Shown here: piece after piece, positions 32,974-45,399 of the stretch
How the letters are laid out: every line of letters begins with the position of its first letter
How positions within the stretch are numbered: the stretch's first letter is position 1
Assembly (NCBI GenBank): GCA_030549495.1
Contig: JAUIRK010000087.1
Location: 62,001-126,000 of the forward strand
DNA length: 64,000 bases
From: Nectonema munidae
Taxonomy: Eukaryota > Nematomorpha > Nectonematoida > Nectonematidae
Reading direction: 5' to 3'
Translations under genes and position numbers: made by a program
Notes under the pieces: generated by a model
Database searches by the model: none
Told to the model about the DNA's origin: nothing
Seen by the model: the letters and a program-made list of their open reading frames with translations, nothing else

Positions 32974-33534
32974 TGACAGACATCTGTCAATTTTGATTGA
33001 TTTGCCAAAAATCCGAACATTTTTTTGAAATTGAGTAAAACCAATTATTTCAGCATAGGTGGAAACTTTATTTTATATTTGTTTTATAATAAAACTTCAA
33101 ATGATGTTTATATATATTTTTTGACAGGTATCTGTCACTTTTGATTGATTTCTCCAAAATAAAGTTTGTTTTTGAAAAAGATATACAAAAAAAATTCAAG
33201 TTATACCAGTTTTGATCTTTTGACAGGTATCTGTTAATTTTGATTGATTTAACTCGTTTAAAAATTTGAACATTGTGTTTGAAATCGAGTGTAACCAATG
33301 AATCAAGCGTAAATGAAAATTATATTTTTTATTTATTTTGTATAGAAAATTTCAATGATCTCCATTTACATATTTTGACAGGTATCTGTCAATTTTGATG
33401 AATTTGTTCAAAAATTAAATGATTATTTCTGAAAATGATAATCACCAATGAATTGAGCCAACATAAGAATCTTATTTTACACTTGTTTCATAAAAAAATT
33501 AAAGTTATATTGATATTTTGACAGGTATCTGTCA
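32974..33534 (+). repeat. Repeat series 2: five TGACAG-CTGTCA palindromes
   Basis: TGACAG-4 nt-CTGTCA palindromes at 32974-32989, 33122-33137, 33221-33236 (CTGTTA variant), 33376-33391 and 33519-33534, each followed by ATTTTGATTGATT or a close variant. The spacing is 99-155 bp. They lie 190-750 bp inside the right terminus, where transposase binding sites would be expected. Confidence 0.85.
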
Positions 33535-33892
33535 ATTTTGATTGATTAAATAGAAGTAGACATTTTTTTCCTTGAATAATTATCACCAATGGATTCAGCG
33601 TACCTGAAAATGGGTTATTAAATTATTTGCGAAAAAATTTCTCCTTTATAGAATCTAATGAGAGGGGGGGCGGAATCCGCCCCTCCCTGCCAAAAAAGTT
33701 ATTAAAAAAAGCCTGCCTGAAATAGGGTTAAATGTCAATTCGGCCAAATGTCCGGGTATCGTAAAAGCATAGGCATATTTTCAAAATAAAATCTGTTATT
33801 GTAACTAATGGTTTTTTCTTAAAGTATCTCAAACATAAACAGATCATTGTTATTTTGGGAAAGATTGCTGATATGGTTGAAAAAATTGTTGA

Positions 33893-34620
33893 GGTTTGGA
33901 TTGAAGTGTCCTGAAATTTTAAAAGGTTATCACGAGGTTAACATTTATAATATGGATAAAAGTGCTCTTCTTTCACGTTATACCAAACAAAGCTACACTT
34001 TTTAAAGTACATCAAGTGCAGGTGATGAACATTGCATAGATCGAATCACTGCTGGCTTATCTGTTAATGTGCTTGGGGCTTTTGGACGTCGTCTTGTTAT
34101 TGGTAGAGATGTAGCAAGCTTCCCCGCTTCAAAAATATTAATTTGAATCATTTGTCTGAAATATAGATTTGGTACTGAAGATGGCCCATTAAATTTGTGT
34201 GTAAGTTAAGTAAACAGGAGTAGAGTATAAAATTTAAAACTTTTGTGCTCATTGTTTATTCTATTCCTGTTTAATTTATCTAAAACATGAAAATTTAATA
34301 AAAAAGCATGGAAGATATCAAGTATTTTTTAAAAGTGAATATACAAAAGAATGGCGATTTAAAAACGAAGAATTGTACTGGTAGTACCTCGATGCTACAA
34401 CCTTTGGATCAAAGTATTATTAGAGTCAATTATCGAGAAAAAACTTTTACGTACACCACTTGCTAAAACATACTTTAGATCTATGTCAATGGCTCTCTGA
34501 CTTTAATTTAAAAGTAAACCTTCCACAGTTATGAAAATTTATTGGAAATCTGGAATCAATTTTTATGATGTTACTATAGCGATAGTTCTGAAATTATGTT
34601 TAGTAGAAGACAATGTATAA
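33893..34620 (+). pseudogene. pogo/Tigger transposase, DDE part (decayed)
   Basis: Reads LKCPEILKGYHEVNIYNMDKSALLSRYT, which matches the Tigger/jerky segment preceding and including the first catalytic Asp (iyN.DEtg). Then a stop, SSAGDEHCIDRITAGLSVNVLGAFG and LVIGRDVASFP (matching K.RiTvll..Na.G....LviGks..Pr.F). Later frames give TGSTSMLQPLDQSIIRVNY, the conserved ntTs.lQPlDqgvI motif, and WKSGINFYDVTIAIV. Stops and frame changes make it non-functional. It is probably the other half of the helix-turn-helix piece at 27357. Confidence 0.75.
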
Positions 34621-34629
34621 ATTAAAGTG

Positions 34630-35700
34630 ATTGGACATAAGTATGAAAAAAATCAATACTTAACACTAATTTTCTGAGATCACAAAATTTGATGCTTCAC
34701 TGTCTAGATTCTATAAATTGACTAAATCGACCAAAAAATGTAAATCCTGAGTGGTCGATATTAAACTGCGTACTTCGAACGTTTGAATTCTAATTATAAA
34801 AAATAGCAGGAGGGTGGAATGCAAAAATAATGGATCTTTAGAATTTCTAGTAAAAGAGATAAAACCATCAAGAGCGGAGGTAAAACTTAAAGAATATATC
34901 GAAGCAGGGGGTTTGCGAGAAAGTACGACAAAAAACTCAGGGATAAACGATAAAACTTCTCTTATTTTCAAAATATTTGGAGGAATATGCATGAGTTAAA
35001 AGTGATTGCGCGTGAAAAAAGCACCCTAAACTAAACTTGTGTATCAGAGAAATGGTATCTTACTTGGCAAATTCAGCTGATCGTTACTAACAAATGAAAC
35101 TTAAAATTTCATTGAAGTGTAATCTAAAAGCTTTAAAGGTATTAAAAACATTCTGTTCTCATAACAATGAAGCCAGAACAAAAAAATTTTAGTTTTCAAT
35201 TTCTTGGTTCAAAATAGTCATAAAAGACAAAAATCTGGCTTTCCAAGAAAAATGATTTTTATTCAAAATTCATCAAATAACTTATTTTTCGAAACATTTT
35301 ATTATATAGGTATGGTTTTAAGTCAGACTTACTTAAGGTTGCAAAAAAAGAAAAAAAGCTTGATTTATTATCTACATTCATTTTTAAATGCTCAACTTTC
35401 AAGTTTATTGCTCTAATTTAAAGTATTATTAATATTTCTATTTCCATTTCTTCCTTTCCTGTTTGCTCTCCTCCTACTTTCAATCTTAGGCGAAAGTTCC
35501 CTGACGGAAATTCTTCATATTGGCAATTGAAAAGAATTAAAGAATCAATATGAAAATTTTGGCAAATTAAACGTAATTGAGTTATATCACATATTTATTC
35601 ACTATAAGAGAAACAAAAAAATATATATAATCGGTTTTACGGCTACTACTTTCCCAGCAAGCTAAGGTCTAGCCGGAGTTGCATCTATGAAAACACATAT
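34630..35700. other. AT-rich DNA, no gene recognised
   Basis: Two antiparallel short ORFs at 34711-34999 show no motif. Nothing else seen. Confidence 0.4.
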
Positions 35701-35707
35701 AAAAAGA

Positions 35708-36049
35708 CTACCTAATTTTACATTTCAAAAATTCTCTATTTTGTTCATCCCTTATTTTTAAATTTCTTAGAATTACTGTTAATTTTGGTCTACCCTTCGA
35801 TTTACCTATAGTTTCCTGTTTGTACGCTATATTAATTAACTCTTCAGCTGGTCTTCTGTTTACATGCACAAACCACCTTTGCCTCTCTATTACTTTATTG
35901 ATTTCATTTACATAGCATAAACTTCCTATGATTTGATTGCTTAATTTGTCTTTCCAATTTGTTTTACAAATAATTCTTAACATTCTCATCGCAGTTGTGT
36001 TTAGCCTATTTTTCTCAACTTCTTTTAACCCCCATAATATTCTTTTCAC
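35708..36049 (-). pseudogene. RTE-like LINE, ORF C-terminal fragment
   Basis: Reads LNTTAMRMLRIICKTNWKDKLSNQII, then VIERQRWFVHVNRRPAEELI and KSKGRPKLTVILRNL. This corresponds to the end of RTE-type endonuclease-reverse transcriptase proteins (AmRMLRW.cg.tr.Dki.N..i ... lrWfGHV.RRp ... gkr.rGRPk..w). Only the last 110 residues are present. Confidence 0.75.
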
Positions 36050-36054
36050 TATAA

Positions 36055-37750
36055 GAGAAAAGGAAAAAAATATATTTTATAGGTCAGAAACTAAACATGG
36101 AATTAGTTTTAGAATCTTCAAATAAAGAGAAAATAAAGTTACATTGTATTTTCAAATTCTTCATTATCGATTTCATCATCTCGATCCTTTTCTTGAGATT
36201 GTCTTTGATAAGAGAAAGAAAAGCAGTCTTCTAAACAAACAAAATTATTTCGAAAGTTAAGAAATTTTAGTTAATGTATTCATTTTGTGTTAAGTTATAC
36301 AAAAAAAATTGTAGTTTTACGCTTTCTTAAAAGCAAAATATATTTTTAAATAAAATTTGGCTTCACAAAAAGTTAAAATGAAAAATTGAAAATCATTTTA
36401 TTCAATATATTTACTTCTATTTCATAAATAGGAAAACAATGTAAAAAAGGCCATATGGTATTAAATTAAAAACTCTGAATAATAAAATACTATGATTTCT
36501 GCTAATCCCCATCTCATTTTGAAAATAAATCAAAGATCCCAAGTCTGTATCTGTAAATTTAAAGATTATTCAAAAGTCAAAAATGTGTTTTTACAGAAAA
36601 ACTGAGTAAATAACGGATCGTTAGTTTCATTTTACAATGATATCTCTTTCTTAAATACTATTATGTAGTGTATGTTGTGATGAATAGATTGCAGAGAAGG
36701 ATCAAAATAAAATTTATTACATTATGCCTTTTGAAGAAGGATGATAAATAGATGTAGAAAAAGCACAAATATCAGCTTGAAACTCACACAGTTTACAGAT
36801 ATGTGCAATTCATGCAGCACTTAATATCAGAGTAAAATAGGTCTTACCTGTGTATTAGGGTCATTACTAAAAATTTTTTTATAAAATGAAATAGCAAAAC
36901 CTCTTACATTAGTGGAACAATTGTTTCTAGATATCATTAGTAAAATCCAATTAAAATATTTTTTATATTTATAAAGACATGTTTTTTTAAAAAAAAATAA
37001 ATTATAAAATTTTGAAAATTACATTTAATTTTTAAAATATTTTTACGTTCAAGCCTTAAAAATGTCTTCTAAAAATTCGAACAACAGCGTAAAAGATAAT
37101 ATCTTTCTATTTGGGAAAAAAATTTACTTTCCTCTAGGGTTCGCTCCCGGTTCCTAAATTTTAGGACTCGTCTCAGAACCGTAACTTATTCCCAAGTTCC
37201 GAGACTTGCCTAGTTATTGACCCATTTATCTCTGATTAATTATTTGTTTACTTTATACATTTTAATTCTCCTTTCTTTAAAATTCTTTCAAGCTAAAATG
37301 ATAGAAAAAACTTCACCCATTTATCTGTAATAAATCAATATATCAAAATTTTGCATCTCTTTGTTTCTTCGAATTATGAAATTATCAAATTTTCAAAGTA
37401 CTTTGAATTGTTTGTAACTACTTTTGCATTACTCTGAAAAAGCGAGTGACTAAAAACGAGTAAAAACTATGATTGGTGATGTAAAAATGCGTTGGAAAGA
37501 AACTTTAAATTTTGCACTTCTTTCTAGTGCACTAATCAGAAAGAAACTTTATCGTTTAATCGATTTAAATGACAAAAACCATCAAATAAAATTACTACAA
37601 TAATTTCTCAGTTGTTTGATTTCACTAATAAAAAAAGAGGAATGGAAAAGCACAGGGGATAAAAAAACTCTACCAGAAGCAGATTCAAAGTGGAGGTAAA
37701 GTTGGTTATTCTACTGTCAAGCAAGCTCCTTTAAAATCAGTGCACCCAAG
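36055..37750. other. AT-rich DNA, no gene recognised
   Basis: Apart from an imperfect hairpin near 37157-37190 (GGTTCCTAAATTTTAGGAC), nothing is seen. Confidence 0.4.
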
Positions 37751-37759
37751 AAAACGCAT

Positions 37760-39320
37760 TTGTATTCGAACTTTCTTTCGAGTCTTTATCCACACATGAT
37801 ATTTATCCCTAGTATTGAGTCTGAACCGAAGTGCCATTCGCCTTTCTGTTCTTCTTCTTCTGAAGATAAACTAAATTACAAAAGAGCAGGCACTTCAACT
37901 GCAAGTTTACTGGTACGCAAGAATAACATATCAACACACAAAGCGCATGACGTTCTCGAAACAATTTTTAAACAGGGTTATAATGTTTTAGTTCCATGTC
38001 AATCAGGTACACGGAAACAAATAAATCAGAGAAGGCAAAAAAATGAAAATAAATTTTTTTGAAAAATTACAAGTCGATGATAGCAAAGTAGCATGGAAAA
38101 GGCTTGCTCACACTCATCGGCAAATCGAATCATAGCTTTCAGAACAATCTTTGCAAGCATATGAATCTCCCATTTCAATCGAAAAATCGCTATAAGATAT
38201 TTCAGAAAAACATGTTTTGCACTTCTTCAATCATTAACCAAATCAATAAACTGTTCTTGAATTAAGAAATCTTCTGAGGCCAGATTACTAATCGAGATTA
38301 TAAACCGGTTCTTGATAAATTGATAGTATTTTTGAAATTTTTGTAGATTAAGAAAATAAAGAGACATTTCTTGCCATGCTACACGGTGTTTTATGGCCTT
38401 CAGGGCATTTTTATTAATAAAAATCTTATTTTAATCAACAAATATCTTCGAAAATCGAGACAAAATTTTTCTTGTCAAAGAATCCAATTATTCCAGCTTC
38501 ATTTCAAAAGCTGCCATTTTATTATTAGAATAAGGTTAAAGGAATTCATCCACCTTACGTTTGAGTGCAGCAAGAGTTTTTCAAAGCATATTTGAAGCAT
38601 TTGCTTTAATGAAATACACATTAAAACATTTTTCAACACATCGGGTATGGTTTTATGGCTCAGCGCACTGGGTACCAATTACATTGGAGGTTTTTGCTTA
38701 GCCAGATTCCGACTTAATACCATGTGCTGTAAAAAATGTATCACTTTCTCCTGCAGTTGTTCTATTGATGAGTTTCGCAAAATAAAATATTGTCTACCAT
38801 AGCGAAAAGTTAAAAATCGAATTACGAATCAATAAAACCACGTTTAACATGTCATCAGATATCTCTCCTATTAGCCTTCTAACGGTATCGTTTGACAGGA
38901 AGATTGAATATTAGCACATTCAATATATCTTTGCAGCAAGGTAATATAAACTGTTCTGCTATATTGTGGGACTTTTTGACAACCAATATTTTTGAATCTT
39001 TTCAAACCATACTTGAATATTATGCAAAAACATTCAGATGTTATTTATCAAACATGAATTTGTGCAATCGTTCAGCCAATAATTCTGTTTACCAAACTCG
39101 AGTGCTTCACTACCAGCGCAAACTTCACTTAACTGGCTTTAAAAAAGTCGATGCTAACACTTCAGAACAAAAAGGACACGTATGTTCCTTTTCCTCATCA
39201 GACGTTAATGCAGTAGAACAAAATTTTAAGTGTGAGTCGTCATATTTCTTTTTTTCGCCATTGAGAAAAATGCACATTTACAAATTAGACCTGAAAAGCA
39301 ATAAAATAAAAAAATAGTAC
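37760..39320 (+). other. Decayed coding-like stretch of unknown family
   Basis: ORFs of 100 (37760-38062), 74 (38371-38595) and 141 codons (38892-39317) lie on the same strand, with protein-like but frameshifted text between them (for example AGTSTASLLVRKNNISTHKAHDVL). I recognise no domain. It might be one old transposon gene with frameshifts; equally it could be chance. Confidence 0.3.
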
Positions 39321-39649
39321 TTAATTCAAAGACTAACTTATTTATTCTTTTTAAATGTGATTTATTGGCAAAAATGGCAAATGACCCAATATGGGTGCAA
39401 TATTTTGCGAAAAACAATTCCATCAGTGTCCCCTTCTCGATCCTCATAGAATTCTATTTTAAAAAGAAGAAATTACGCATTTGAGTTTCAAGATGTCGGA
39501 CCAAAATGTCAACAATCCCTCATCTTTGTAGAAGACAGTAGTTTTAACTTGCATCTCACAAGAAAGCACGTAGCATCAAATAAGGCTTACTTTTGGGGAT
39601 ATCTTGCTATAAAATTTTTCATTTTAAAATCAACAAAAACAAAATCTAG

Positions 39650-39905
39650 AATGGAGAGGTTATCTTGGAATTTACAAAGGAACTTGTAGAAAAAATGGGA
39701 AATGATGGTGCAATTAAAGATGAAGCATAGATAATTTTGGACAATCCAACATTCTACAAGTGGGAACTTTCAAGAACATTTATTGAAAATCATGCAAAAT
39801 TCATTCTCATCCTTCCTCCATGCATTTATATGTTGAACTCGAGTGAAAATGTTTTTTTTAAAGAGAAAGTAAAGATGAAATATTTCTGAATTCAAATACT
39901 TAATA
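39650..39905 (+). pseudogene. IS630/Tc1-like DDE transposase fragment
   Basis: Reads IILDNPTFYKWELSRTFIENHAKFILILPPCIYMLNSSENVFFKEKVKM in one frame after a stop. This follows the family pattern i.DNa..Hk...v..fie..g....fLPPysP.lNpiEn.fs..K, with the Asp of LDN and the Glu of SEN in the catalytic positions. Only this segment remains. It could be from the same family as the helix-turn-helix gene at 819-1465. Confidence 0.6.
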
Positions 39906-40984
39906 GTTCTTCTGATTTAGCTAAGAAAGTGTTGAAACGTAAGTCCCCTCGATTTTAGAAACGAATAGAAAATTTAATATCTGAAAAGCTGAGCACATCT
40001 TATTTTCTTTATCATCTTCATTAAACATGTGACTTGATATGTAACACATCTTTGTTTGCGGAAAGTATAGAATGAAGTGAGCTGGGTTTTCTTAAAAGGC
40101 GAGATTGCGGGGCTTGCCTTGTCGAACCTGTCATTCTAATTTGATTCCCATAGCGCAGATGCAAAACTTGTAGTTACGCCAGATTCAAATCTAAAATTAT
40201 TTGCTGAAGGCGAAAATATTAAAATTATATTTGAAGCTTGTGAAACCGGTTATTTTTATTATTAAATTCAATATTCCTATAGGGCTTATCTTCCGATAAA
40301 AAGGAAAGGGGCTCTTTGGCTTCTTCTCTGTTGAATATATTGAAATGGGTTAAAATATAAAATTAAAAATATAGTAAATTTTGGCGAAACTTTCGCTCTA
40401 AATTATTTCGAGAGCATTTAAGTTTTTAAAGGGTGTTACAAAAAAAATTAAACAGAAAACAGCAAGTTTCCTTAATGTTCGAATTTAAATAGTTAAGGAC
40501 GAGTTCAAAAGTTAATATTTGATTAGAAAAATTAAATTCGTCTTTGGATAATATCAAACTTTAGTCAGAAAAAGAAAATAGAAATAATTATTAAAACCAT
40601 TAAATAATATCAAAGTTGAGGTACCCGAATGAGAGATGTAGTTTTGAGGTCTGTTCAAAGTGTCAACGTAATTTTGATTGTAATCATTGCATGGAAAAAC
40701 GGAAAAAACTTTCTTAAAATGAAACAAAATTTTATACATTAGAGCTGGATGGTGATTTGATATAAGAATCCTTTAAATTACATTTCAAAACATTATCCAG
40801 AAAAAGTGCATTTTTAAATAAAACGAGCCTAATACCATACACGTGAGAGAAAAATCCATTTAAAAGAATAGTTTATGATCAATTTTGAATATATGATTAG
40901 AATCAGGAAAAGAAAAAGCATATTATAACATATAGAAGTGGAGGAAAAAAAGACAGTAGAAAGAATGAGGAGGTGAGAAAGACA

Positions 40985-41250
40985 ATGGTGACATAAAGGG
41001 TACTAGCAATAATAGAAAGAAGCAAACTTTGTTGGTATGGTCGGATGCTAAGGAAAAACGAAAAAGATGTCACTCAACAAGCGTTGGAATTACCAGTTAC
41101 CGGGAAGAGAAGCAGAGGACGGCAAGCTAATAGATGGATTGGTAAAAAGCATGGAACAACTTGGTTTGAAAAATGAAAATGCTCAGGATAGATGGAAATG
41201 GAGAAAACGGATTATGGCCGCCGACCTCCTACTTGTGGAAAAGGTATAGG
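40985..41250 (+). pseudogene. RTE-like LINE, ORF C-terminal fragment
   Basis: Frames combine to IERSKLCWYGRMLRKNEKDVTQQALEL, GKRSRGRQANRWI and SMEQLGLKNENAQDRWKWRKRI. This is the typical RTE ending (lrWyGHvlRm...v.k.l......g.R.rGRP..rW...l.....elgl....a.DR..WR..i). One frame change occurs near 41130. It is opposite in orientation to the fragment at 35.7 kb. Confidence 0.75.
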
Positions 41251-41929
41251 TGAAGAAGACAGGCAGGTGTGAGAGCATTTGGTTTGATGAAGACTATGTT
41301 CGGGTCGAAGTGTAAATGTCAGAATAATTGGGGAGAAAAACATTGGGAAAATTTGTTCAATATTGTATCGGATAGCGTCGTTGTCAAATAATCGAGCGTC
41401 GGATAAACAAAGTTTGATTATTATCAATGAGTCTTGTAATAAAAGTCTTTTCATACGGTCTTCAGAAGACAGATATTTTTGACATTTGAACACCAAATAC
41501 TGAATCAGCTAAACCAAAAATTCTCTTCCCCGAATATTTACAAAAGAGATAGTTTTTAGACTCATGGTATAAACCTTCACTTGGTTGGACAACAGCATAT
41601 CTCTCGATAGGGCTTTTTCTTACGCATACAGTGGTTCCGTATTTGAACATCCAATTCTGAAACGGCATTTGAGACAATCGGTTTTAATAACTGGTCAAAA
41701 ACAATAATGAGCGATAAAAGCTTTATTACATGTGATGAGTAGTGATCACTGCAGCTCCATGTCCTAATAGAAGAGTGGCGTAATCTGTTCTATTCTTCAA
41801 TTTTAGATTGTGTTTCGCAGTCTATTACGTAACCATTGAATTCATTAAACTTGTAAATATCTCTATATGTGCAAAAATCTATTTATTTGTAAAATTGGGC
41901 AATTTGAGAAAAATCACGAATTTTAAATT

Positions 41930-42375
41930 GCTTTTCGACAAGTCATGATTGATTTTCAAACAAAATAAACATCACTATTGAATTCAGAATACTCGAAAAT
42001 GGGGATGAATCTATATAAAACTTTTGTATTTATTTTAGAAAAATTATTGATTTTCGGAAACACCACCATGTTTACATGCTTTTTTGACAAGTTTGATTGA
42101 TATTCGTGACAAATAAATGTCACTACTGGATTCAGCATGTTATAAATATGAATGTTGAATTCGACAATATATGTAAAAAAGTTGAAAACTTTGAGAAAAA
42201 TAAGAGGATGTAAAGAACTCTTTTTAGTCTTTTAAAAATCGCCGACATTGTTTTTGATTGACAGTTTTTGGCATAATAGCATCATTCAACTATCAAGAAA
42301 TTAGTATCAAAAGATGCAGCTAGCGAGTTTAGAAAAGGTCATGAAATTCGAAGGAATTATATTCAGCCAATTTCA
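41930..42375 (-). repeat. Dispersed copy of piggyBac subterminal repeats
   Basis: Contains GATTGATTTTCAAACAAAATAAACATCACT, GAATTCAG.ATACTCGAAAATGGG, GACAAGTTTGATTGATATT and TTTTTGATTGACAG..CATCATTCAACT, then AGTATCAAAAGATGCAGCTAG. The same series occurs at 8870-9560 next to the other piggyBac remnant. No transposase is left here. Confidence 0.65.
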
Positions 42376-42744
42376 AATAACTATTTATTTGAAGGGGGTG
42401 TAAAACGTAACTAATAGAGATAAAATAATATTACAGAAGAATATTTCGTTTTTTTCAAAGGGAGATTTATCTTAAAAAGTTTTTTCCTAAAGGTTTTTAA
42501 TTCTAAAGTAGTTTTTTAAAGGTTTTTTCTTAACAGGATTTTTTCTAGAGAGCTTTTTCATAGGGATGTAGAACCCATATGTATATCTATTAAGTGGGTA
42601 CGTAAAATACATTAGGTAAATTTCATTGAGAGGAGCGATATAGTGTAGAATAACATTTGAAAAGTTATAAATATCTAAGCCTTGAAGAGCAAAATAACCA
42701 TATGCAAAATTAGAGCTATATTATAAATCTTATAGCAAGAAGCA

Positions 42745-42830
42745 TATCCAGATTTCCTATTTGCAATGGAATCCTGAGTTATCTCCTGTAGACTTGAACT
42801 TTCCTTGAAAAAACATGTAGTCATTAACGT
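42745..42830 (+). pseudogene. Possible mariner/Tc1 transposase scrap
   Basis: Reads ISYLQWNPELSPVDLNFP, similar to the Tc1/mariner motif v..W.a.SPDLNPiEn. It is very short, so this is a weak call. Confidence 0.3.
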
Positions 42831-42834
42831 TGTT

Positions 42835-43880
42835 CATAAAAACTGTTTTTATTTGGGGTTTTAAAAGTTTTTATTTTTTTTAATTAATTCATGGCTACTT
42901 CACAAAATAAATGATATACACAGAAACAGTTAAAATAATTTTTCAATAATGGATAAATTTTTAACTAATTACAATAAAGTGGCAACTAATAATCAAGACT
43001 CCAAAGCAGTTAAAAGTAATAATATTGGAAACACTAACAAAATGACACCTAAAGGAAATATAATTCATGTATCAAATTCATACAATTTAAAAATTTGCCT
43101 TAATAAAAATAAATTCATTCATAAATTTTATATTAATCTCAAAAATAGGAAAATATTTGACGAAAAAATAATAGCAAGCGCTAAAATAAATTTATATAAA
43201 AGGGAGGCATAGTGATCTAAACTAGACTATGAATCACTGTCAAAAGGAAGTTCTGGATAAACCATACATAGTAAAAAATTATTTTGTTTCATCTGCGAGT
43301 AAACTTATTATTTTTTATTTTAATTCAATATTATTTAGTTTATTCATGTCCCCATACAACTAGACATATAAAAATAAAATAATACTACCTTTAGCTTCAC
43401 AGGAATCTTTTCAATATCCAAGGTTGACTAAAAAAAATTAGTTCAGAAAAAATAATGAAAATTATAAAGGGAAAAAATATTAATACCGAAGACAAAAATT
43501 GATGATGATGTTTTCTAAGTATATTTAAAAAATAAGATATTTGGAAAATTTAGATATAAAATTACTTCCATACATTTTAGAACTTTCTTTAACAGACATA
43601 TTATTCTCAAAACAATTTTGTGACTTAAAAAAAATAGATAAAAATAATGATAATAAATAAAAACAAAAGTTTTTACTTTATTTTTTATACTACTCAATCT
43701 TTCGAGAGAGCGCTTCTTATATAAACTAAAATCAGACATATGTTTAGTAAAAAAAGAAAATTCCTTCTTTTTGGTAATTTTTTTCTTTTTTACATTACTA
43801 AACTTAAACAAAAAATGTAGTAAAAAACTTTAAATTAAATTAAAAAATTCGAATTTTAACTTACGGAATACATGCAAGTA
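42835..43880. other. AT-rich DNA with an unassigned 87-codon ORF
   Basis: The ORF 42949-43212 is Lys/Asn-rich, as expected for chance ORFs in AT-rich DNA, but it begins with a plausible ATG context (AATAATGGATAAA). No domain is seen. A second ORF at 43515-43811 on the reverse strand is equally uninformative. Confidence 0.3.
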
Positions 43881-43889
43881 AAAGACGTA

Positions 43890-44112
43890 TTTCGGTAAAG
43901 CTCCACGTTCTCTATTTTTCAATCTATACATAAATGATGTTTTCACAATCTATAAGGAAAATTTCAATATAATCATGTATACGATTCTACGCTTATAAAT
44001 GGAGGAAATAATTCATATACAGATACAAGAAAAATGCATCTTTTTTTAAAAGAATTAAATAAGTTGTCTCTAAATAATTATTTAAAAGTAAATATATAAT
44101 ATCCAATAAAAA
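43890..44112 (+). pseudogene. LINE reverse transcriptase palm fragment
   Basis: Frames read LFFNLYINDVFTIYKENFNIIMY, then a frame change, DSTLINGGNNSYTDTRKMHLFLKELNKLSLNNYLKVN. This matches the RT region pllFnlYIND........i..ADDt.l.......l...l..l..W...N.L..N. The ADD motif is lost at the frame change. CR1/Jockey-like by pattern. Confidence 0.55.
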
Positions 44113-44119
44113 CTCTGTT

Positions 44120-45395
44120 TGTAAACCTGTCTTTATATGTGGGCAACCCCCTTATTCCTATCTGGCAACCCTGGGCAAAAGTTTTAGCGACGCTTCCTCG
44201 CCCAAGCCCCGCTCTTTATTAATTTTGAATGATTTATCTTTAATAAAGTTCAAACACCATTGTTAACTCTTTAAAGACCAGTTGAATTCTGCTGACCCGC
44301 TAAATTAAAATCCTCGGTTTTAATACATAAAATTCTATTGAAAATATAGGCAGACTATTATTCTTCAAAATTGTTGCCCTTAAAAGTTTAAAGAATAATT
44401 TTACAAAATGAATGACAGGTTTAAGTTGTCTTGTACTATTAATGACACCGTAAATATTCATTTTCATTAGAATTGATAGCAAATTTTAAAAGTTTTTTCC
44501 TTAACAATTGAGATGTATTCTATGTATATATATTTTTTTATATTTGCCGCCCAAAAGAAGTGTCGAGCATAGCATATTCCTCGTATGTAGGGGGCCTTCA
44601 TTGTAGGATAGCTTTATTTGCGAAACTGATCATTATACATTTTAGGAGTTATTTTACAAAATAACTTTGCATTTAATATGAGGGTCAAATTTGAGTGAGC
44701 GCCAAGGTGAAATTTAGCTAAAAGATGACAAATGTAATAGGGGGAGGGAGATTAAAAAAGTATTTTATATAATAAAAGTAATTAATTCAATAAAACAATA
44801 GTTTTGAGTTTATAAATTTTTCGTAAAAAAAGAAAATTATAAACAACCTTTCAGAATTTTCAAATAGGCAGTCCCCGTCCCTATTTGAACCCATATAAAG
44901 GTATTTTCATTTTGCTTTTTAAGTGTAAGTTATTAGTTAAAATCCATGTAGGAATTTTATGCATATTTTAAGAAAATATGATATACTTGGTTACTAAAAA
45001 AGCTAACCCACCATAGGCCACCCTAATTGATTATATGTGAACACGCGTGTATTATAAAGCAGCCTGATTATTGATTTTTGGTAAACATAGCCGCTTTTGT
45101 GTCGTGAACTTAGTGTTCGGTTTATTGTTTTTTTTGAAAGACGAATGAGAATTTTATATCAATGAAAGTAGATATTGTAACTCAATACATGTGCTTTACC
45201 ATACTTTTTCTCAACTCATATTTATCAATTTAGTACACTTGTGTAATGTAAGATTTAGCATTGGTTTTAATATTGCTTATCACTTTGAATTATTCGAGCA
45301 AATTTTACGTTCAACATATCAAATTGATGCTAACTAAATTTATTTGTAGATTTTTATAAATTAATTTTAATTTTCGATTTTATAAATTTTCCTTT
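44120..45395. other. AT-rich DNA with a dispersed repeat
   Basis: At 44690-44785 the phrase AAATTTAGCTAAAAG..AATAGGGGGAGGGAG..TTAAAAAAG recurs at 51145-51215. No gene recognised. Confidence 0.45.
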
Positions 45396-45399
45396 ATTT

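Larger units (their letters stand above)
28503..33731 (+). mobile_element. Complete piggyBac-family transposon (28507-33727)
   Basis: TTAA at 28503-28506 and 33728-33731 is the target duplication. The ends are inverted: CCCTATTTAAGGCA on the left and, on the reverse strand at the right, CCCTATTTCAGGCA. Both are followed by a G/C-rich CGGAATCCGCCCC palindromic block. The 5.2-kb element has one long ORF and an unusually long 3' region (about 2 kb) filled with two series of repeats. Intact ends, target site and ORF suggest a young, possibly active insertion. Confidence 0.93.
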
